Part shown: positions 16,873 to 30,270 of the stretch, in pieces
Layout of the letters: every line of letters begins with the position of its first letter
Numbering within the stretch: the first letter of the stretch is position 1
NCBI GenBank assembly: GCA_910578425.1
Contig: CAJTQX010000005.1
Location: 14,752 to 78,751 of the forward strand
Reading direction: 5' to 3'
Origin: an uncultured Anaerotignum sp.
GTDB lineage: Bacteria > Bacillota > Clostridia > Lachnospirales > Anaerotignaceae
Length of the DNA: 64,000 nt
Notes under the pieces: generated by a model
Told to the model about the DNA's origin: nothing
The model's database searches: none
What the model saw: only the letters and a program-made list of their open reading frames with translations
Made by a program: the position numbers and the translations under genes

Positions 16873-16912
16873 AAAAACGGTGAAAACTCTTTTTTGAGTT
16901 TTCACCGTTTTT
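16873..16912. terminator. Bidirectional terminator between the RHH gene and rpoC
   Basis: AAAAACGGTGAAAACTC (16873-16889) pairs perfectly with GAGTTTTCACCGTTTTT (16896-16912) across six T. A and T tracts serve both directions. Confidence 0.92.
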
Positions 16913-16915
16913 CTG

Positions 16916-20551
<3,636 letters not shown>

Positions 20552-20568
20552 GGGTTTGTTCTCCTTTC

Positions 20569-23500
20569 TTAGTCCTCATCCTCGTAAGCGTCTTCGTCTT
20601 CCAGGTCAAATTCCCCTTCGTCCAGATCGTAATCATCGGAAAGCAGGTCGCTGTTGTCCGCCTCTACGCCCTCTTCATCGTCAAACAGGAAGTCTACCAG
20701 CTCTTCTTCTGCCGTCATCGGGCGGGAAGGCTGATGGAATTCATCGTCCTCCGGCTCGTAGCCCGCGATGTTTACGTTCAAATCGTCAACATCCTCAATA
20801 AATTCCTTGATCTCCACCTCTGTCTGGTCTTCCCGCAGCACGCGGATATCCAGCGCGAGGGACTGCAATTCCTTCAGCAGTACCTTGAAGGATTCCGGCA
20901 CGCCGGGCTCAGGAATATTTTCACCTTTTACAACAGCTTCGTAAGTCTTGACACGGCCGACAATATCGTCGGATTTCACCGTCAGGATTTCCTGCAAAGT
21001 ATATGCCGCGCCGTAGGCCTCCAAAGCCCAGACCTCCATCTCGCCGAAACGCTGTCCGCCGAACTGGGCCTTGCCGCCCAGAGGCTGCTGTGTAACCAGC
21101 GCATACGGGCCGGTGGAACGCGCGTGAATCTTGTCATCTACCAGATGGTGCAGCTTGAGGTAGTGCATGAAGCCGATGGTAACGCGGTTGTCGAAAAATT
21201 CGCCAGTGCGTCCGTCGCGCAGCTGCACCTTGCCGTCGCGGCTGATGGCAACGCCCTTCCATTCTTCGCGGTGGTCGCGGTTCTCATAAAGCTCGTCATA
21301 AATGTCGCCCTGTAAGAGGGGTTTCCATTTTTCAGAAAATTCTTCCCAGCTTGTGTTGACATAATCATTCGCCATTTCCAGCGTATCCATAATATCTACT
21401 TCATTCGCGCCGTCAAATACAGGCGTGCTGATTTTCCAGCCCAGAGCCTTCGCTGCCAGCGAAAGGTGGGTTTCCAGAACCTGCCCGATATTCATACGGG
21501 AAGGGATGCCCAGAGGATTCAGCACGATATCCAGCGGGCGGCCGTTCGGCAGGAATGGCATATCCTCCACAGGCAGCACGCGGGACACAACACCCTTGTT
21601 GCCGTGGCGGCCGGCCATCTTGTCGCCTACGGAGATTTTACGCTTCTGCGCGATATATACACGCACCAGCTGGTTTACGCCGGGGCCAACGTCATCGCCG
21701 TTTTCCCTTGTGAAAATCTTTACGTCTACAATAATGCCGGATTCGCCATGCGGCACGCGCAGGGACGTATCGCGGACTTCTCTCGCCTTTTCGCCGAATA
21801 TGGCGCGCAGCAGGCGTTCCTCTGCGGTCAGCTCTGTTTCGCCCTTGGGCGTAACCTTGCCTACCAGAATGTCATTCGGGCGTACCTCCGCGCCGATGCG
21901 CACGATGCCCCTGTCGTCCAAATCCTTCAAAGCGTCCTCGCCCACGTTGGGGATATCCCTTGTGATTTCTTCAGGCCCCAGCTTGGTGTCGCGCGCGTCC
22001 GCTTCAAATTCGCTGATATGCACAGAAGTATAAACATCCTCCTGTACCAGTTTTTCACTCAAAAGGACAGCGTCCTCGTAGTTGTAGCCTTCCCACGTCA
22101 TGAAGCCGATGAGAGGGTTTTTGCCGAGCGCGAGCTCACCCTTGCAGGTAGACGCGCCGTCCGCAATGATGTCGCCCTTTTCCACCCTGTCGCCTACGTT
22201 TACGATAGGCTTCTGGTTCAGGCAGGTGCTCTGGTTGCTGCGCTGGTATTTGATAAGCTTGTAGCGGTCGCGTCCGGAATCATCGTTGCGCACGACAATC
22301 TCGTTCGCGTATACGCGTTCCACAACGCCGGGATTTTTCGCAATGACGCAGATACCGGAGTCCTTCGCCGTCTTGTATTCCATACCCGTACCAACGATAG
22401 GGGAGTCCGTTACCATCAGCGGCACAGCCTGCCTCTGCATGTTGGAACCCATCAGCGCGCGGTTCGCGTCGTCGTTTTCAAGGAAAGGAATGAGGGCGGT
22501 CGCAACGGAAACCATCTGTTTGGGGGATACGTCCATCAGCTGAACCTGTGTCCGGTCTACTTCGATGATATCCTCGCGGTGCCTGCCTGTTACCTTTTTG
22601 TGGAGGAAATGCCCTTCCGCGTCCAGCGGTTCATTCGCCTGCGCAACGTTGTAGTTTTCCTCTTCGTCCGCCGTCACATAGATATATTCATCCGTTACCC
22701 TGGGCTCATCGCCCGTCTGATCTACCTTGCGGTAGGGGGATTCGATGAAGCCGTAGTCATTGATTCTTGCAAATGTTGCCAGTGTGTTGATCAGGCCGAT
22801 GTTCGGGCCTTCCGGTGTTTCAATAGGACACATTCTGCCGTAGTGCGAATGGTGTACGTCGCGTACTTCAAAGCCCGCGCGTTCTCTGGAAAGACCGCCG
22901 GGACCAAGCGCGGAAAGTCTGCGCTTATGCGTCAGCTCGGAAAGCGGGTTGTTCTGGTCCATGAACTGCGAAAGCTGGGAGCTGCCGAAGAACTCCTTGA
23001 TCGCCGCCGTCACGGGACGCACGTTAATGAGTGCCTGTGGTGTAACAACTGCCAGATCCTGTGTTGTCATTCTTTCGCGCACCACGCGCTCCATTCTGGA
23101 AAGCCCGATGCGGAACTGGTTCTGCAAAAGCTCGCCTACGGAACGGATGCGGCGGTTGCCCAGATGGTCGATATCGTCTACGTTGCCGTAGCCATAATCC
23201 AGATGCATCACATAGCTGATAGATGCGAAAATATCGTCCAGTGTGATGTGTTTCGGTACCAATTCGTGTATATTTTCGCGGATAGCGGCTTTGATTTCCT
23301 CCGCTGTCTGGTATTCCTCCAGAATTTTCACCAGCAGAGGATAATAAACATGCTCCTTCACGCCCAGCTCCTGTGCCGTCAGGCCGTATTCCTCAATATA
23401 GGAATCAATGCAGACCGCGCGGTTGGAAAGGATTTTTGCTGTCCGCTCTTTTTCTTCCAGTTCGATAAATACTGCGTCTACGCCGGAATCCTGCACCTTG

Positions 23501-24456
23501 TCGCAAAGCTCCATTGTCATGATTTCGCCCGCTACTGCAACGACTTCACCTGTCAGGGGGTCAATTACGTTTTCTGCAAGCCTTGCTCCGCGGATGCGGT
23601 TGCGCAGGGCCAGTTTTTTGTTGAATTTATAGCGTCCTACCCGTGCAAGGTCATACCGTTTGGGGTCAAAGAACATGCCGTTCAGCAGGGAAGCGGAGCT
23701 TTCTACTGTGGGCGGTTCGCCGGGACGCAGCTTTTTGTAAATTTCGATCAGGCCTTCTTCATAGGATTTTGCGATATCCTTGTCGATGGTTGCCATGATT
23801 TTGGGTTCCTCGCCGAAAAGCTCTTTGATTTCCGCATCTGTGCCTACGCCCATCGCGCGGATCAGCACCGTTACAGGAACCTTTCTTGTCCGGTCTACAC
23901 GTACATAAAATACATCGTTGGAGTCTGTTTCATATTCCAGCCATGCGCCGCGGTTGGGGATTACAGTGGAAGAAAGCAGCTTTTTGCCGACCTTGTCAAA
24001 ATCCGACGCATAATAGATACCGGGAGAGCGCACAAGCTGGCTGACGATAACGCGTTCCGCGCCATTGATGATGAAGGTGCCCGTTTCCGTCATCAGGGGA
24101 AAATCGCCCATGAAGATTTCCTGTTCCTTCAGTTCGTCCAGCTCCCTGTTGTAAAGCCTTGCCTTTACCTTCAGGGAAGCCGCGTATGTCGCATCGCGTT
24201 CCTTGCATTCCTCAATGGAGTATTTTGGTTCGGAATCCAGCGAAAAGTCAATAAATTCCAAAATCAGGTTGCCGCTGAAATCCGTAATAGGGGATATGTC
24301 CTCAAAAACCTCTTTCAGCCCTTCTTTCAAAAACCACTGGTAACTGTTCTCCTGCACTTCGATCAGGTTGGGCATCGTCAGGACTTCGTCAATCTTGGAA
24401 TAACTCATCCTTGTCGTTTCCCCGAAACGGAGTGCTTGAATTCTGTTTTTTTCCAT
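20569..24456 (-). CDS. rpoB: RNA polymerase beta subunit
   Basis: The 1,295-residue beta subunit. The rifampicin-binding region is intact (SQLSQFMDQNNPLSELTHKR, then LSALGPGGLSRERAGFEVRD). The C-terminal KPLLQGD and GGKAQFGGQRFGEMEVWALE motifs are present, followed by an Asp/Glu-rich tail of about 70 residues. I start at MEKNRIQALRF (24456), preceded by GAGAGGTGA. A longer reading upstream has no family support. rplJ and rplL, usual upstream neighbours, are absent. Confidence 0.97.
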   Translation of the reverse strand: MEKNRIQALRFGETTRMSYSKIDEVLTMPNLIEVQENSYQWFLKEGLKEVFEDISPITDFSGNLILEFIDFSLDSEPKYSIEECKERDATYAASLKVKARLYNRELDELKEQEIFMGDFPLMTETGTFIINGAERVIVSQLVRSPGIYYASDFDKVGKKLLSSTVIPNRGAWLEYETDSNDVFYVRVDRTRKVPVTVLIRAMGVGTDAEIKELFGEEPKIMATIDKDIAKSYEEGLIEIYKKLRPGEPPTVESSASLLNGMFFDPKRYDLARVGRYKFNKKLALRNRIRGARLAENVIDPLTGEVVAVAGEIMTMELCDKVQDSGVDAVFIELEEKERTAKILSNRAVCIDSYIEEYGLTAQELGVKEHVYYPLLVKILEEYQTAEEIKAAIRENIHELVPKHITLDDIFASISYVMHLDYGYGNVDDIDHLGNRRIRSVGELLQNQFRIGLSRMERVVRERMTTQDLAVVTPQALINVRPVTAAIKEFFGSSQLSQFMDQNNPLSELTHKRRLSALGPGGLSRERAGFEVRDVHHSHYGRMCPIETPEGPNIGLINTLATFARINDYGFIESPYRKVDQTGDEPRVTDEYIYVTADEEENYNVAQANEPLDAEGHFLHKKVTGRHREDIIEVDRTQVQLMDVSPKQMVSVATALIPFLENDDANRALMGSNMQRQAVPLMVTDSPIVGTGMEYKTAKDSGICVIAKNPGVVERVYANEIVVRNDDSGRDRYKLIKYQRSNQSTCLNQKPIVNVGDRVEKGDIIADGASTCKGELALGKNPLIGFMTWEGYNYEDAVLLSEKLVQEDVYTSVHISEFEADARDTKLGPEEITRDIPNVGEDALKDLDDRGIVRIGAEVRPNDILVGKVTPKGETELTAEERLLRAIFGEKAREVRDTSLRVPHGESGIIVDVKIFTRENGDDVGPGVNQLVRVYIAQKRKISVGDKMAGRHGNKGVVSRVLPVEDMPFLPNGRPLDIVLNPLGIPSRMNIGQVLETHLSLAAKALGWKISTPVFDGANEVDIMDTLEMANDYVNTSWEEFSEKWKPLLQGDIYDELYENRDHREEWKGVAISRDGKVQLRDGRTGEFFDNRVTIGFMHYLKLHHLVDDKIHARSTGPYALVTQQPLGGKAQFGGQRFGEMEVWALEAYGAAYTLQEILTVKSDDIVGRVKTYEAVVKGENIPEPGVPESFKVLLKELQSLALDIRVLREDQTEVEIKEFIEDVDDLNVNIAGYEPEDDEFHQPSRPMTAEEELVDFLFDDEEGVEADNSDLLSDDYDLDEGEFDLEDEDAYEDED

Positions 24457-24821
24457 CTTGTCACCTCTCGTAATAATGGTTTTGCGCCGATATGCAGGGC
24501 GGCTCCTGTCTTCCGCCCCAAAAAAATTTAGAATTGCCAAAACAACAGTAGACCTTTGCACCAGCCGCCTTTGATCAGCAGCCGGAACAAAAGTCCGGTC
24601 ATTCAGGAAATTCTAATTTGATACTTTGGATAAGCCGCGGGAATGCTGCCAATCCTCATATAAAATGAATAAAAAACAAACCGTTCAGCCAATGTTTCTC
24701 ATGCACCTCGCCTAAAAAAAACACCACCTGCCAAAAAACTTATTGAATTTTGTGTTTCCTTATGCTATACTGGCAGAAATCATGGGGTGATTTGCATATT
24801 CATAATGTGTGAGATATTTTA
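24457..24821 (-). promoter_or_regulatory. Long 5' leader of rpoBC
   Basis: From the promoter at 24816-24844 to the rpoB ATG there are roughly 350 non-coding bases. A GC-rich hairpin is possible near the end on the minus strand (GGGGCGG...CCGCCC around 24500-24523). No L10-type leader is expected because rplJ is not here. A control function is inference. Confidence 0.45.
24743..24771 (+). promoter_or_regulatory. Plus-strand promoter inside the rpoB leader
   Basis: TTGAAT (24743-24748) and TATACT (24766-24771) are 17 bases apart. Its transcript would run antisense to the first bases of the rpoB leader and on toward queH, about 370 bases away. The 24850-25100 stretch between is very T-rich and holds no convincing gene. 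Confidence 0.5.
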
Positions 24822-24844
24822 CCATGAGTGGGGCTTTTTGTCAA
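24816..24844 (-). promoter_or_regulatory. Promoter of rpoBC
   Basis: On the minus strand TTGACA (24839-24844) and TAAAAT (24816-24821) are 17 bases apart, a near-consensus sigma-A promoter. Confidence 0.82.
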
Positions 24845-25148
24845 GCCTTTTTTGTTGCAGTTCTGCGGTTTTCTGTCTGTTTTTCATTTCTGTTTTCCAT
24901 TTTTGCCGCAGCGGCATTTTTATGCTTCTCATATTCGTTTTTCTGCCGCGGGAGCGATTTGTGCAAAATCCTTCCTGTTTTTTTTAAAATTTCATGAATA
25001 ATTTTTTCATTCTTCCTCATGAAAAACTATATTTTTGTGAATTATTTTTGTTCTTTTTTTCGTACATTCCTTCTCTTTACTTCTTTTTCGTTTCCTGTTA
25101 CACTTGCTGGGAAGGAACGAGGGTTTTTACGGAAAAGAGGGAGTACCA

Positions 25149-25811
25149 TTGAAAGAAAACTATTCCATTGTGCTTGAAAAAACACTGAAAGAAATTACTG
25201 CATCCGGCGCGCGCCCGCGTCTGCTCCTGCATAGCTGCTGTGGGCCATGCTCTTCCTACGTGCTGGAATATCTCGCGCCTTATTTTGATATTACGATATT
25301 CTACTATAATCCGAATATTTCTCCGGAAGCGGAGTTTCGATTCCGCGCGGAGGAACAGCGGCGACTTCTGGCGGAAATGCCCCTGCCCGCGCCGGTTTCC
25401 TTCCTTTTGGGGGCATACGAGCCGGAAAAATTTTATGAGCTGGCAAAGGGGCATGAAACAGAGCCGGAGGGCGGCGAACGCTGTTTTTCCTGCTATCGTC
25501 TGCGCCTTGCGCGCACAGCAAAGGCGGCGGCAGAGGGCGGCTTTGATTATTTTACAACAACGCTTTCCATCAGCCCGCATAAAAACGCACAGGTGCTGAA
25601 TGAAACCGGCAGGGAGCTGGCGGAGGAATACGGCGCGGCATATTTGTTTTCTGATTTCAAAAAGAAAAACGGTTACCGCCGTTCCTGCCAGCTTTCTCAG
25701 GAATATGGCCTGTACCGTCAGGATTACTGCGGCTGTATCTATTCCAAACAGGAGGCAGAAGCGCGCAGAGCCGGTGCTTTTTCCGAAAGGAAGGGGGAAG
25801 AACCTCTATGA
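25149..25811 (+). CDS. queH: Epoxyqueuosine reductase QueH
   Basis: It catalyses the last step of queuosine tRNA modification, reducing epoxyqueuosine. This is the non-orthologous alternative to QueG. The 220-residue protein shows the QueH (formerly DUF208) cysteine signatures: LLHSCCGPCSSY near residue 20, CFSCYRLRL mid-protein, SISPHKN, and DYCGC near the C-terminus. Only TTG starts fit. The one at 25149 follows GAGGGAG by 5 bases. It overlaps the next gene by four bases. Confidence 0.93.
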   Translation: MKENYSIVLEKTLKEITASGARPRLLLHSCCGPCSSYVLEYLAPYFDITIFYYNPNISPEAEFRFRAEEQRRLLAEMPLPAPVSFLLGAYEPEKFYELAKGHETEPEGGERCFSCYRLRLARTAKAAAEGGFDYFTTTLSISPHKNAQVLNETGRELAEEYGAAYLFSDFKKKNGYRRSCQLSQEYGLYRQDYCGCIYSKQEAEARRAGAFSERKGEEPL

Positions 25812-26680
25812 GCCAGAAAAACAGGGGAATCTGCTGTATCCTGCTGTCCTCGTTCTTTTTTGCGCTGATGAATCTGTTTGTAAGGCTTTCCGGCGACCTG
25901 CCTTCGATTCAGAAAAGTTTTTTCCGCAATTTTGTGGCAATGCTGTTTGCCGCGGCTATATTATGGAAGGAACGCCCCGAAATCAAGCTGGACAGGACGT
26001 CAAAAAAATACCTCCTGTATCGCTCTGTATGCGGTACGATTGGTATTCTCTGCAATTTTTATGCCGTTGACCATCTTGTGCTTGCGGATGCGTCCATGTT
26101 AAATAAAATGTCGCCTTTTTTCGCAGTCATATTTGGCATACTGATATTGAAGGAACGTGTCAGCCTGTTTCAGGGCGGGTGTGTTGTGGCAGCGTTTGCA
26201 GGCGTGCTGCTTGTCGTTAAGCCGACAGGGCTGCACATGGCTCTTTTTCCCGCGCTCATCGGGCTTTTGGGCGGTCTTGGCGCGGGGATTGCGTATACCT
26301 ATGTGCGCGCATTAGGCCAGCGTGGGGTAAAAGGCCCGTTTATCGTTTTTTTCTTTTCTGCTTTTTCCTGCGTTGTCACGCTGCCATATCTGCTGTTCCA
26401 ATACAGCCCCATGACGCTGGCGCAGTTGGGGATACTGCTCCTTGCGGGGCTTGCGGCAGCGGGCGGGCAGTTTACGATTACAATGGCTTACTGCTACGCG
26501 CCCGCAAGGGAGATTTCTGTTTACGATTATTCGCAGATACTCTTTTCCGCGCTTTTGGGGTATCTCATTTTTGATCAGGTTTCGGACGCGTTCAGTTGGC
26601 TGGGCTATCTGATTATCTGCTCCACAGCCATTGCAATGTTCCTGCATACCAACAGGAGAACGCACAGCCGGACAGACTGA
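25808..26680 (+). CDS. EamA/DMT-family transporter
   Basis: A 290-residue integral membrane protein with two EamA repeats totalling about ten helices: the first repeat begins ICCILLSSFFFALMNLFVRL, the second begins around ALFPALIGLLGGLGAGIAYT. These carriers export metabolites or amino acids, and the substrate is not predictable. The start overlaps queH (ATGA), indicating coupling, though no functional link to queuosine is known. Confidence 0.92.
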   Translation: MSQKNRGICCILLSSFFFALMNLFVRLSGDLPSIQKSFFRNFVAMLFAAAILWKERPEIKLDRTSKKYLLYRSVCGTIGILCNFYAVDHLVLADASMLNKMSPFFAVIFGILILKERVSLFQGGCVVAAFAGVLLVVKPTGLHMALFPALIGLLGGLGAGIAYTYVRALGQRGVKGPFIVFFFSAFSCVVTLPYLLFQYSPMTLAQLGILLLAGLAAAGGQFTITMAYCYAPAREISVYDYSQILFSALLGYLIFDQVSDAFSWLGYLIICSTAIAMFLHTNRRTHSRTD

Positions 26681-26696
26681 AACAAAAAGGACGGCC

Positions 26697-26732
26697 GCGT
26701 CTGTCTGCGCCTGAAAAGCCCAAAACAGACGC
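26697..26732. terminator. Hairpin between converging genes
   Basis: GCGTCTG (26697-26703) pairs with CAGACGC (26726-26732). There is no T run, so this is only a weak terminator candidate for the transporter and sulfatase genes. Confidence 0.4.
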
Positions 26733-26770
26733 TGTCAACCGCAGATACCCTTCCGTAGGTACCCTTATAG

Positions 26771-28675
26771 TTACAGTTTTTGGTCGAACAGTTTGTAATA
26801 CTGCCAGTTCCGCAGTATCTTTATGGCTTCGCGCCGCTCATCGGAAATGGTGTCGGTATACGCGCCCCATTCGTCTACATAAATTTTCCCTGTGCAGACA
26901 GGCTGTTTTTTGCGCAGTTGGCAGTTGTATTCATAAAGCGGAGAAAGCCCGTCCATGCCAAGCAGCTCTGTTACCAGAGGGCCGAAGAAATGCGAGCTGA
27001 TAATGCCGTTTTCCGGCAGTTCTGCCGCTTCTGCTGTCTGTTTGATATCGCAGAGTTCATTTGCCGCGTCATTCTGCCAGATGAGGAAAGGCGTCTGATA
27101 GAGCGCGAGCCGTTCTTCAAGGCTGCCGTTCGCGTCGATGGGGTAATCCAGCAGACTGAAAAAATCCATGCCGTTGGAAAAGCCGGGCAGATGATCTCCA
27201 AAATAAACAAGCACGATCGGCTCGGGAGAGTTTTTGGCAAACCGCCACAGCCGCCCCAGTTGTTCATCCGCGTCAGAAACACCGTAGAAATACTGCCGGA
27301 GCAGATCTGTTTCCTCGGGGGACAGCGCGGTGTCTGTAGAAAAATTGGGCGGCAGATCGCCATATTTTTTCTCATAAGGTCCATGATTCTGTATGGTAAC
27401 AGTAAAGGAAAACAGCGGGGCGTTCGTTTTGCGGATATGCTGGCGGAAGGTCTGCAAAATTTTGTCCACAGCGGCTTCATCGCTGACATAGCTGCCTTTG
27501 CCCTGTTTTTCCAGATCAAAGGAATCCTCTAAGAAATAGCAGTCATCAAAACCCATATGGGGGTAAACATTCTGTCGGTTATAAAACCATGCGTTGCCGG
27601 GATGGACAGCAAGCGAATCATAGCCGATTTGCCGCAGGCGGCGGGGCAGCGCGTCAAATTCCCTGTGTATAAAACTGTAGGAAGGCAGGGAGCTGCCTAA
27701 ATAGCGCGTCGGGCAGGCAGTCAAAACGTCATATTCCGTATTGGAGGTTCCGCCGCCGTAATTGGGCGCGGCAATATGCCCGCTGATGGTATTTTCCTCG
27801 GCGCAGATAGCCTTGAACTGCTCCAGCGGATCGCGGTAGCCTTCAAAGCTGAGATGTTCATTTTCGCTCAGGTCGGAAAAAGCCTCGCCCATAATCATGA
27901 AGATATGGGGCTTTTTATCTGTGTTGACAGAAATCGGCTGTCCCTCCAGAGCTTCAAACGCGTCCGCGATGTAACCGTCCGGTTTTTTGACCTGCATGGC
28001 GTTGGCCTGATGCAGAAAAGAATAAATCAGCCCGCGGGAACCGTATTGATTGACCTGAAAATTGGGGTTGCCTATCGTAGGAAAGCTGTCATAAAGCGGC
28101 TGGCTGGCATAGCAGAAATTCAGCAGGAGCGCGCAGAACAGAACGCCAACGGCACCTTTCAGCCGGGCTTTTGGGGCGAATTCGCGCCCTTTGGCAAGCA
28201 GAAGGGCCAGGATCAGCAGGAGCAGGAAAAAAATGATGCCGAAAGTTCCCACGAGCAGCGTAAAGTCGGGGAAGGTCTTTAATATAGCAAGAGCTTCCTT
28301 TGCCAGCGTTAAGTCGGAGGGAAGGAGCGGTTCCTGCCGCATGGAGGACTTGATGCTGTCTGCAAGAGCCATTGCGGCGAAAAGTCCGGCAGTCAGCCCG
28401 ATGGAAAAAACCATCCTGCGGCTGATATAATACAACAGGAGCATTACAAGCAGTACTGGCAGAACGTTCAGCAGCAGAAGAAGCGGATGCTGCAAAAAAT
28501 TTACCGCCAGCAGATATAAATGTTCCGCGCTGATGGCGCAGACAAGCCCTGTTACGGCAAGTGCGCAGAAAAAAAGCGGCAGAGCCGTCCGAAGAAAAGG
28601 GAAAAGGGTTTTTGCCAGTTTTTTCAATTCGGGAAGGATACGGTGCAGAAAACTGCTGGGCTCCTGCTCAGACAT
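26771..28675 (-). CDS. LTA synthase-like membrane sulfatase
   Basis: A 634-residue protein with about five N-terminal membrane helices and an extracellular alkaline phosphatase/sulfatase domain. In the LtaS family the metal-binding glutamate lies in IMGEAFSD and the nucleophilic threonine in a GGTSNTEYD-like stretch. Both are visible, as is the metal-binding FGDHLPG. The family polymerises glycerol phosphate or adds phospho-groups to glycans. Which is done here is unknown. AAAAAAGGAGATG precedes the start at 28675. Confidence 0.85.
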   Translation of the reverse strand: MSEQEPSSFLHRILPELKKLAKTLFPFLRTALPLFFCALAVTGLVCAISAEHLYLLAVNFLQHPLLLLLNVLPVLLVMLLLYYISRRMVFSIGLTAGLFAAMALADSIKSSMRQEPLLPSDLTLAKEALAILKTFPDFTLLVGTFGIIFFLLLLILALLLAKGREFAPKARLKGAVGVLFCALLLNFCYASQPLYDSFPTIGNPNFQVNQYGSRGLIYSFLHQANAMQVKKPDGYIADAFEALEGQPISVNTDKKPHIFMIMGEAFSDLSENEHLSFEGYRDPLEQFKAICAEENTISGHIAAPNYGGGTSNTEYDVLTACPTRYLGSSLPSYSFIHREFDALPRRLRQIGYDSLAVHPGNAWFYNRQNVYPHMGFDDCYFLEDSFDLEKQGKGSYVSDEAAVDKILQTFRQHIRKTNAPLFSFTVTIQNHGPYEKKYGDLPPNFSTDTALSPEETDLLRQYFYGVSDADEQLGRLWRFAKNSPEPIVLVYFGDHLPGFSNGMDFFSLLDYPIDANGSLEERLALYQTPFLIWQNDAANELCDIKQTAEAAELPENGIISSHFFGPLVTELLGMDGLSPLYEYNCQLRKKQPVCTGKIYVDEWGAYTDTISDERREAIKILRNWQYYKLFDQKL

Positions 28676-28744
28676 GGGAACATCTCCTTTTTTACGGGTA
28701 GTCAATTGAGATTTATTCATGCTGGCACAGTGCAGCATTCGGAT

Positions 28745-28773
28745 ATTATACGAAAAAACCGGCGAAATGTAAA
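28745..28773 (-). promoter_or_regulatory. Promoter of the LtaS-like gene
   Basis: On the minus strand TTTACA (28768-28773) and TATAAT (28745-28750) are 17 bases apart. Confidence 0.75.
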
Positions 28774-28941
28774 GGCAATACTGCTTAAAATTCGGTAAGA
28801 AAGCGTGAATCCGGCAGAAAGAAGGCGGTAATCACCGCAATTTTAAGAAATTTGTAGTTTTATTGCGGTTGGAATTGTGTATAATAATGGAAGGCAGGCG
28901 CGTGAAAAAGGCGGCTGTCCTGAAAAATGGAAAAAGCGATA

Positions 28942-28970
28942 TTGTCAGCTTTTGCGGAATTTGCTATAAT
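28942..28970 (+). promoter_or_regulatory. Promoter of the LCP gene pair
   Basis: TTGTCA (28942-28947) and TATAAT (28965-28970) are 17 bases apart, 85 bases before the first LCP gene. Another TATAAT at 28881-28886 lacks a matching -35. Confidence 0.75.
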
Positions 28971-29055
28971 AACAGGATTACAGCAAATCTTTTGGCGAAG
29001 GCTATTCTGTTGCGAGGAAAAAACAGGATAAAATAGAAACAGGGGAACGCATATT

Positions 29056-30270
29056 ATGGGAGAAAGACGAGCAGACTACAACCGGCACAGAAGGCCGAAT
29101 GAGGAATACCTGCGCCGGCGGGAACGGCAGGAGCGTCCGCGCCGCCAGCCCTATTCGCAGGAGGAATGGCGCGATAATCCGCGCAGTGCGGCGCGTGCGG
29201 CTGAAAACCGCCGTATCTATCAGCAGAAAATGCAGCAGAGACGCCGGGCGGAAAAACGTCATCGCCGCAGGAGCATCCTTCTGGTGGTGTTTTTGGTATT
29301 GCTGCTGGCAGGGACGTATGCTGCCGCAAAATTCTATGTCACGATGGACAAATGGCAGGCGAAAGCGGAAAAGCCGGATTTTGTGGCCGCGGCCGCTGTG
29401 CCTACGGAAATCGAGGACGAAATCATAAACGTCGCACTGTTCGGTACAGACGAGGATGGTTTCCGGACGGATGTGAACATGCTTGTCAGCTTCAATACGA
29501 CAACAAAGGAGCTGCACCTGATTTCCGTTCCGCGAGATACCCGGGTAACAATGACGCCGGAAATGATTGATTATCTGGAAAAAAATAATAAGTATGTGCC
29601 GGATAAAACGGGCGTATACGGCCAGTGCAAGCTGACAGAGCTGCACGCGTATGCGGGACAGGAGAACCGCAACGCTTTTTCTGTTGCCATGATGGAGGAA
29701 ATTCTTGGTGTGCAGATAGATTATTATGTGAAAGTCAATCTGGATGCGTTCCGGCAGATTGTGGACGCTGTGGGCGGCGTGGATTTTGAGGTGCCGATGG
29801 ATATGTACTGGGATATGAGCGATAATGGCGGTCCGGTCATCGACCTGAGAGCCGGCATGCAGCATCTGGACGGCGCGAAGGCGGAGCAGCTTGTGCGGTT
29901 CCGCATGGGCTATGCCGCAAAGGATTTGAAGCGGATAGAGGTGCAGCAGCAGTTTATACAGGCTTTGCTGCAAAAAATTTGCAGTACGGACACGCTCCTG
30001 CGGAGCATAAACGACCTGATAAAGGTCGTTCTGGATTGTACGGAAAGCGATATCACGCTGTCAGAAGCGTTGAAATACGTGAAGTACATTAAGGATATTT
30101 CACCGGAGAGAATGACGATGGATACGATCCCTTATTTGGGCAACCCCGGCTCCTATGTCGATATGGATCCGGAAGGGACAAAAGAGCTGATAGAGCAGAG
30201 GATTTACGGCAGGGAGCCGGCAGAACCGGAACCACAGTATACAGAGGAAGGACAGGGAACGAATGGCTGA
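29056..30270 (+). CDS. LCP-family (LytR-CpsA-Psr) protein 1
   Basis: LCP proteins transfer lipid-linked glycopolymers such as teichoic acids onto peptidoglycan outside the membrane. The 404-residue protein has an Arg-rich cytoplasmic N-terminus of about 75 residues, one membrane helix (ILLVVFLVLLLAGTYAAAKF), then the LCP domain: NVALFGTDEDGFRTDVNML, LISVPRDTRVT, VDAVGGVDFEVP and GMQHLDGAKAEQLVRFR. The acidic/arginine residues of the phosphate site are present. It overlaps the second LCP gene by 8 bases. Confidence 0.93.
   Translation: MGERRADYNRHRRPNEEYLRRRERQERPRRQPYSQEEWRDNPRSAARAAENRRIYQQKMQQRRRAEKRHRRRSILLVVFLVLLLAGTYAAAKFYVTMDKWQAKAEKPDFVAAAAVPTEIEDEIINVALFGTDEDGFRTDVNMLVSFNTTTKELHLISVPRDTRVTMTPEMIDYLEKNNKYVPDKTGVYGQCKLTELHAYAGQENRNAFSVAMMEEILGVQIDYYVKVNLDAFRQIVDAVGGVDFEVPMDMYWDMSDNGGPVIDLRAGMQHLDGAKAEQLVRFRMGYAAKDLKRIEVQQQFIQALLQKICSTDTLLRSINDLIKVVLDCTESDITLSEALKYVKYIKDISPERMTMDTIPYLGNPGSYVDMDPEGTKELIEQRIYGREPAEPEPQYTEEGQGTNG

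Noticed and set aside
21466..24531. 1,021-codon open frame on the plus strand
   Set aside because: It lies antisense to rpoB, has no recognisable motif and arises from codon bias of the real gene.
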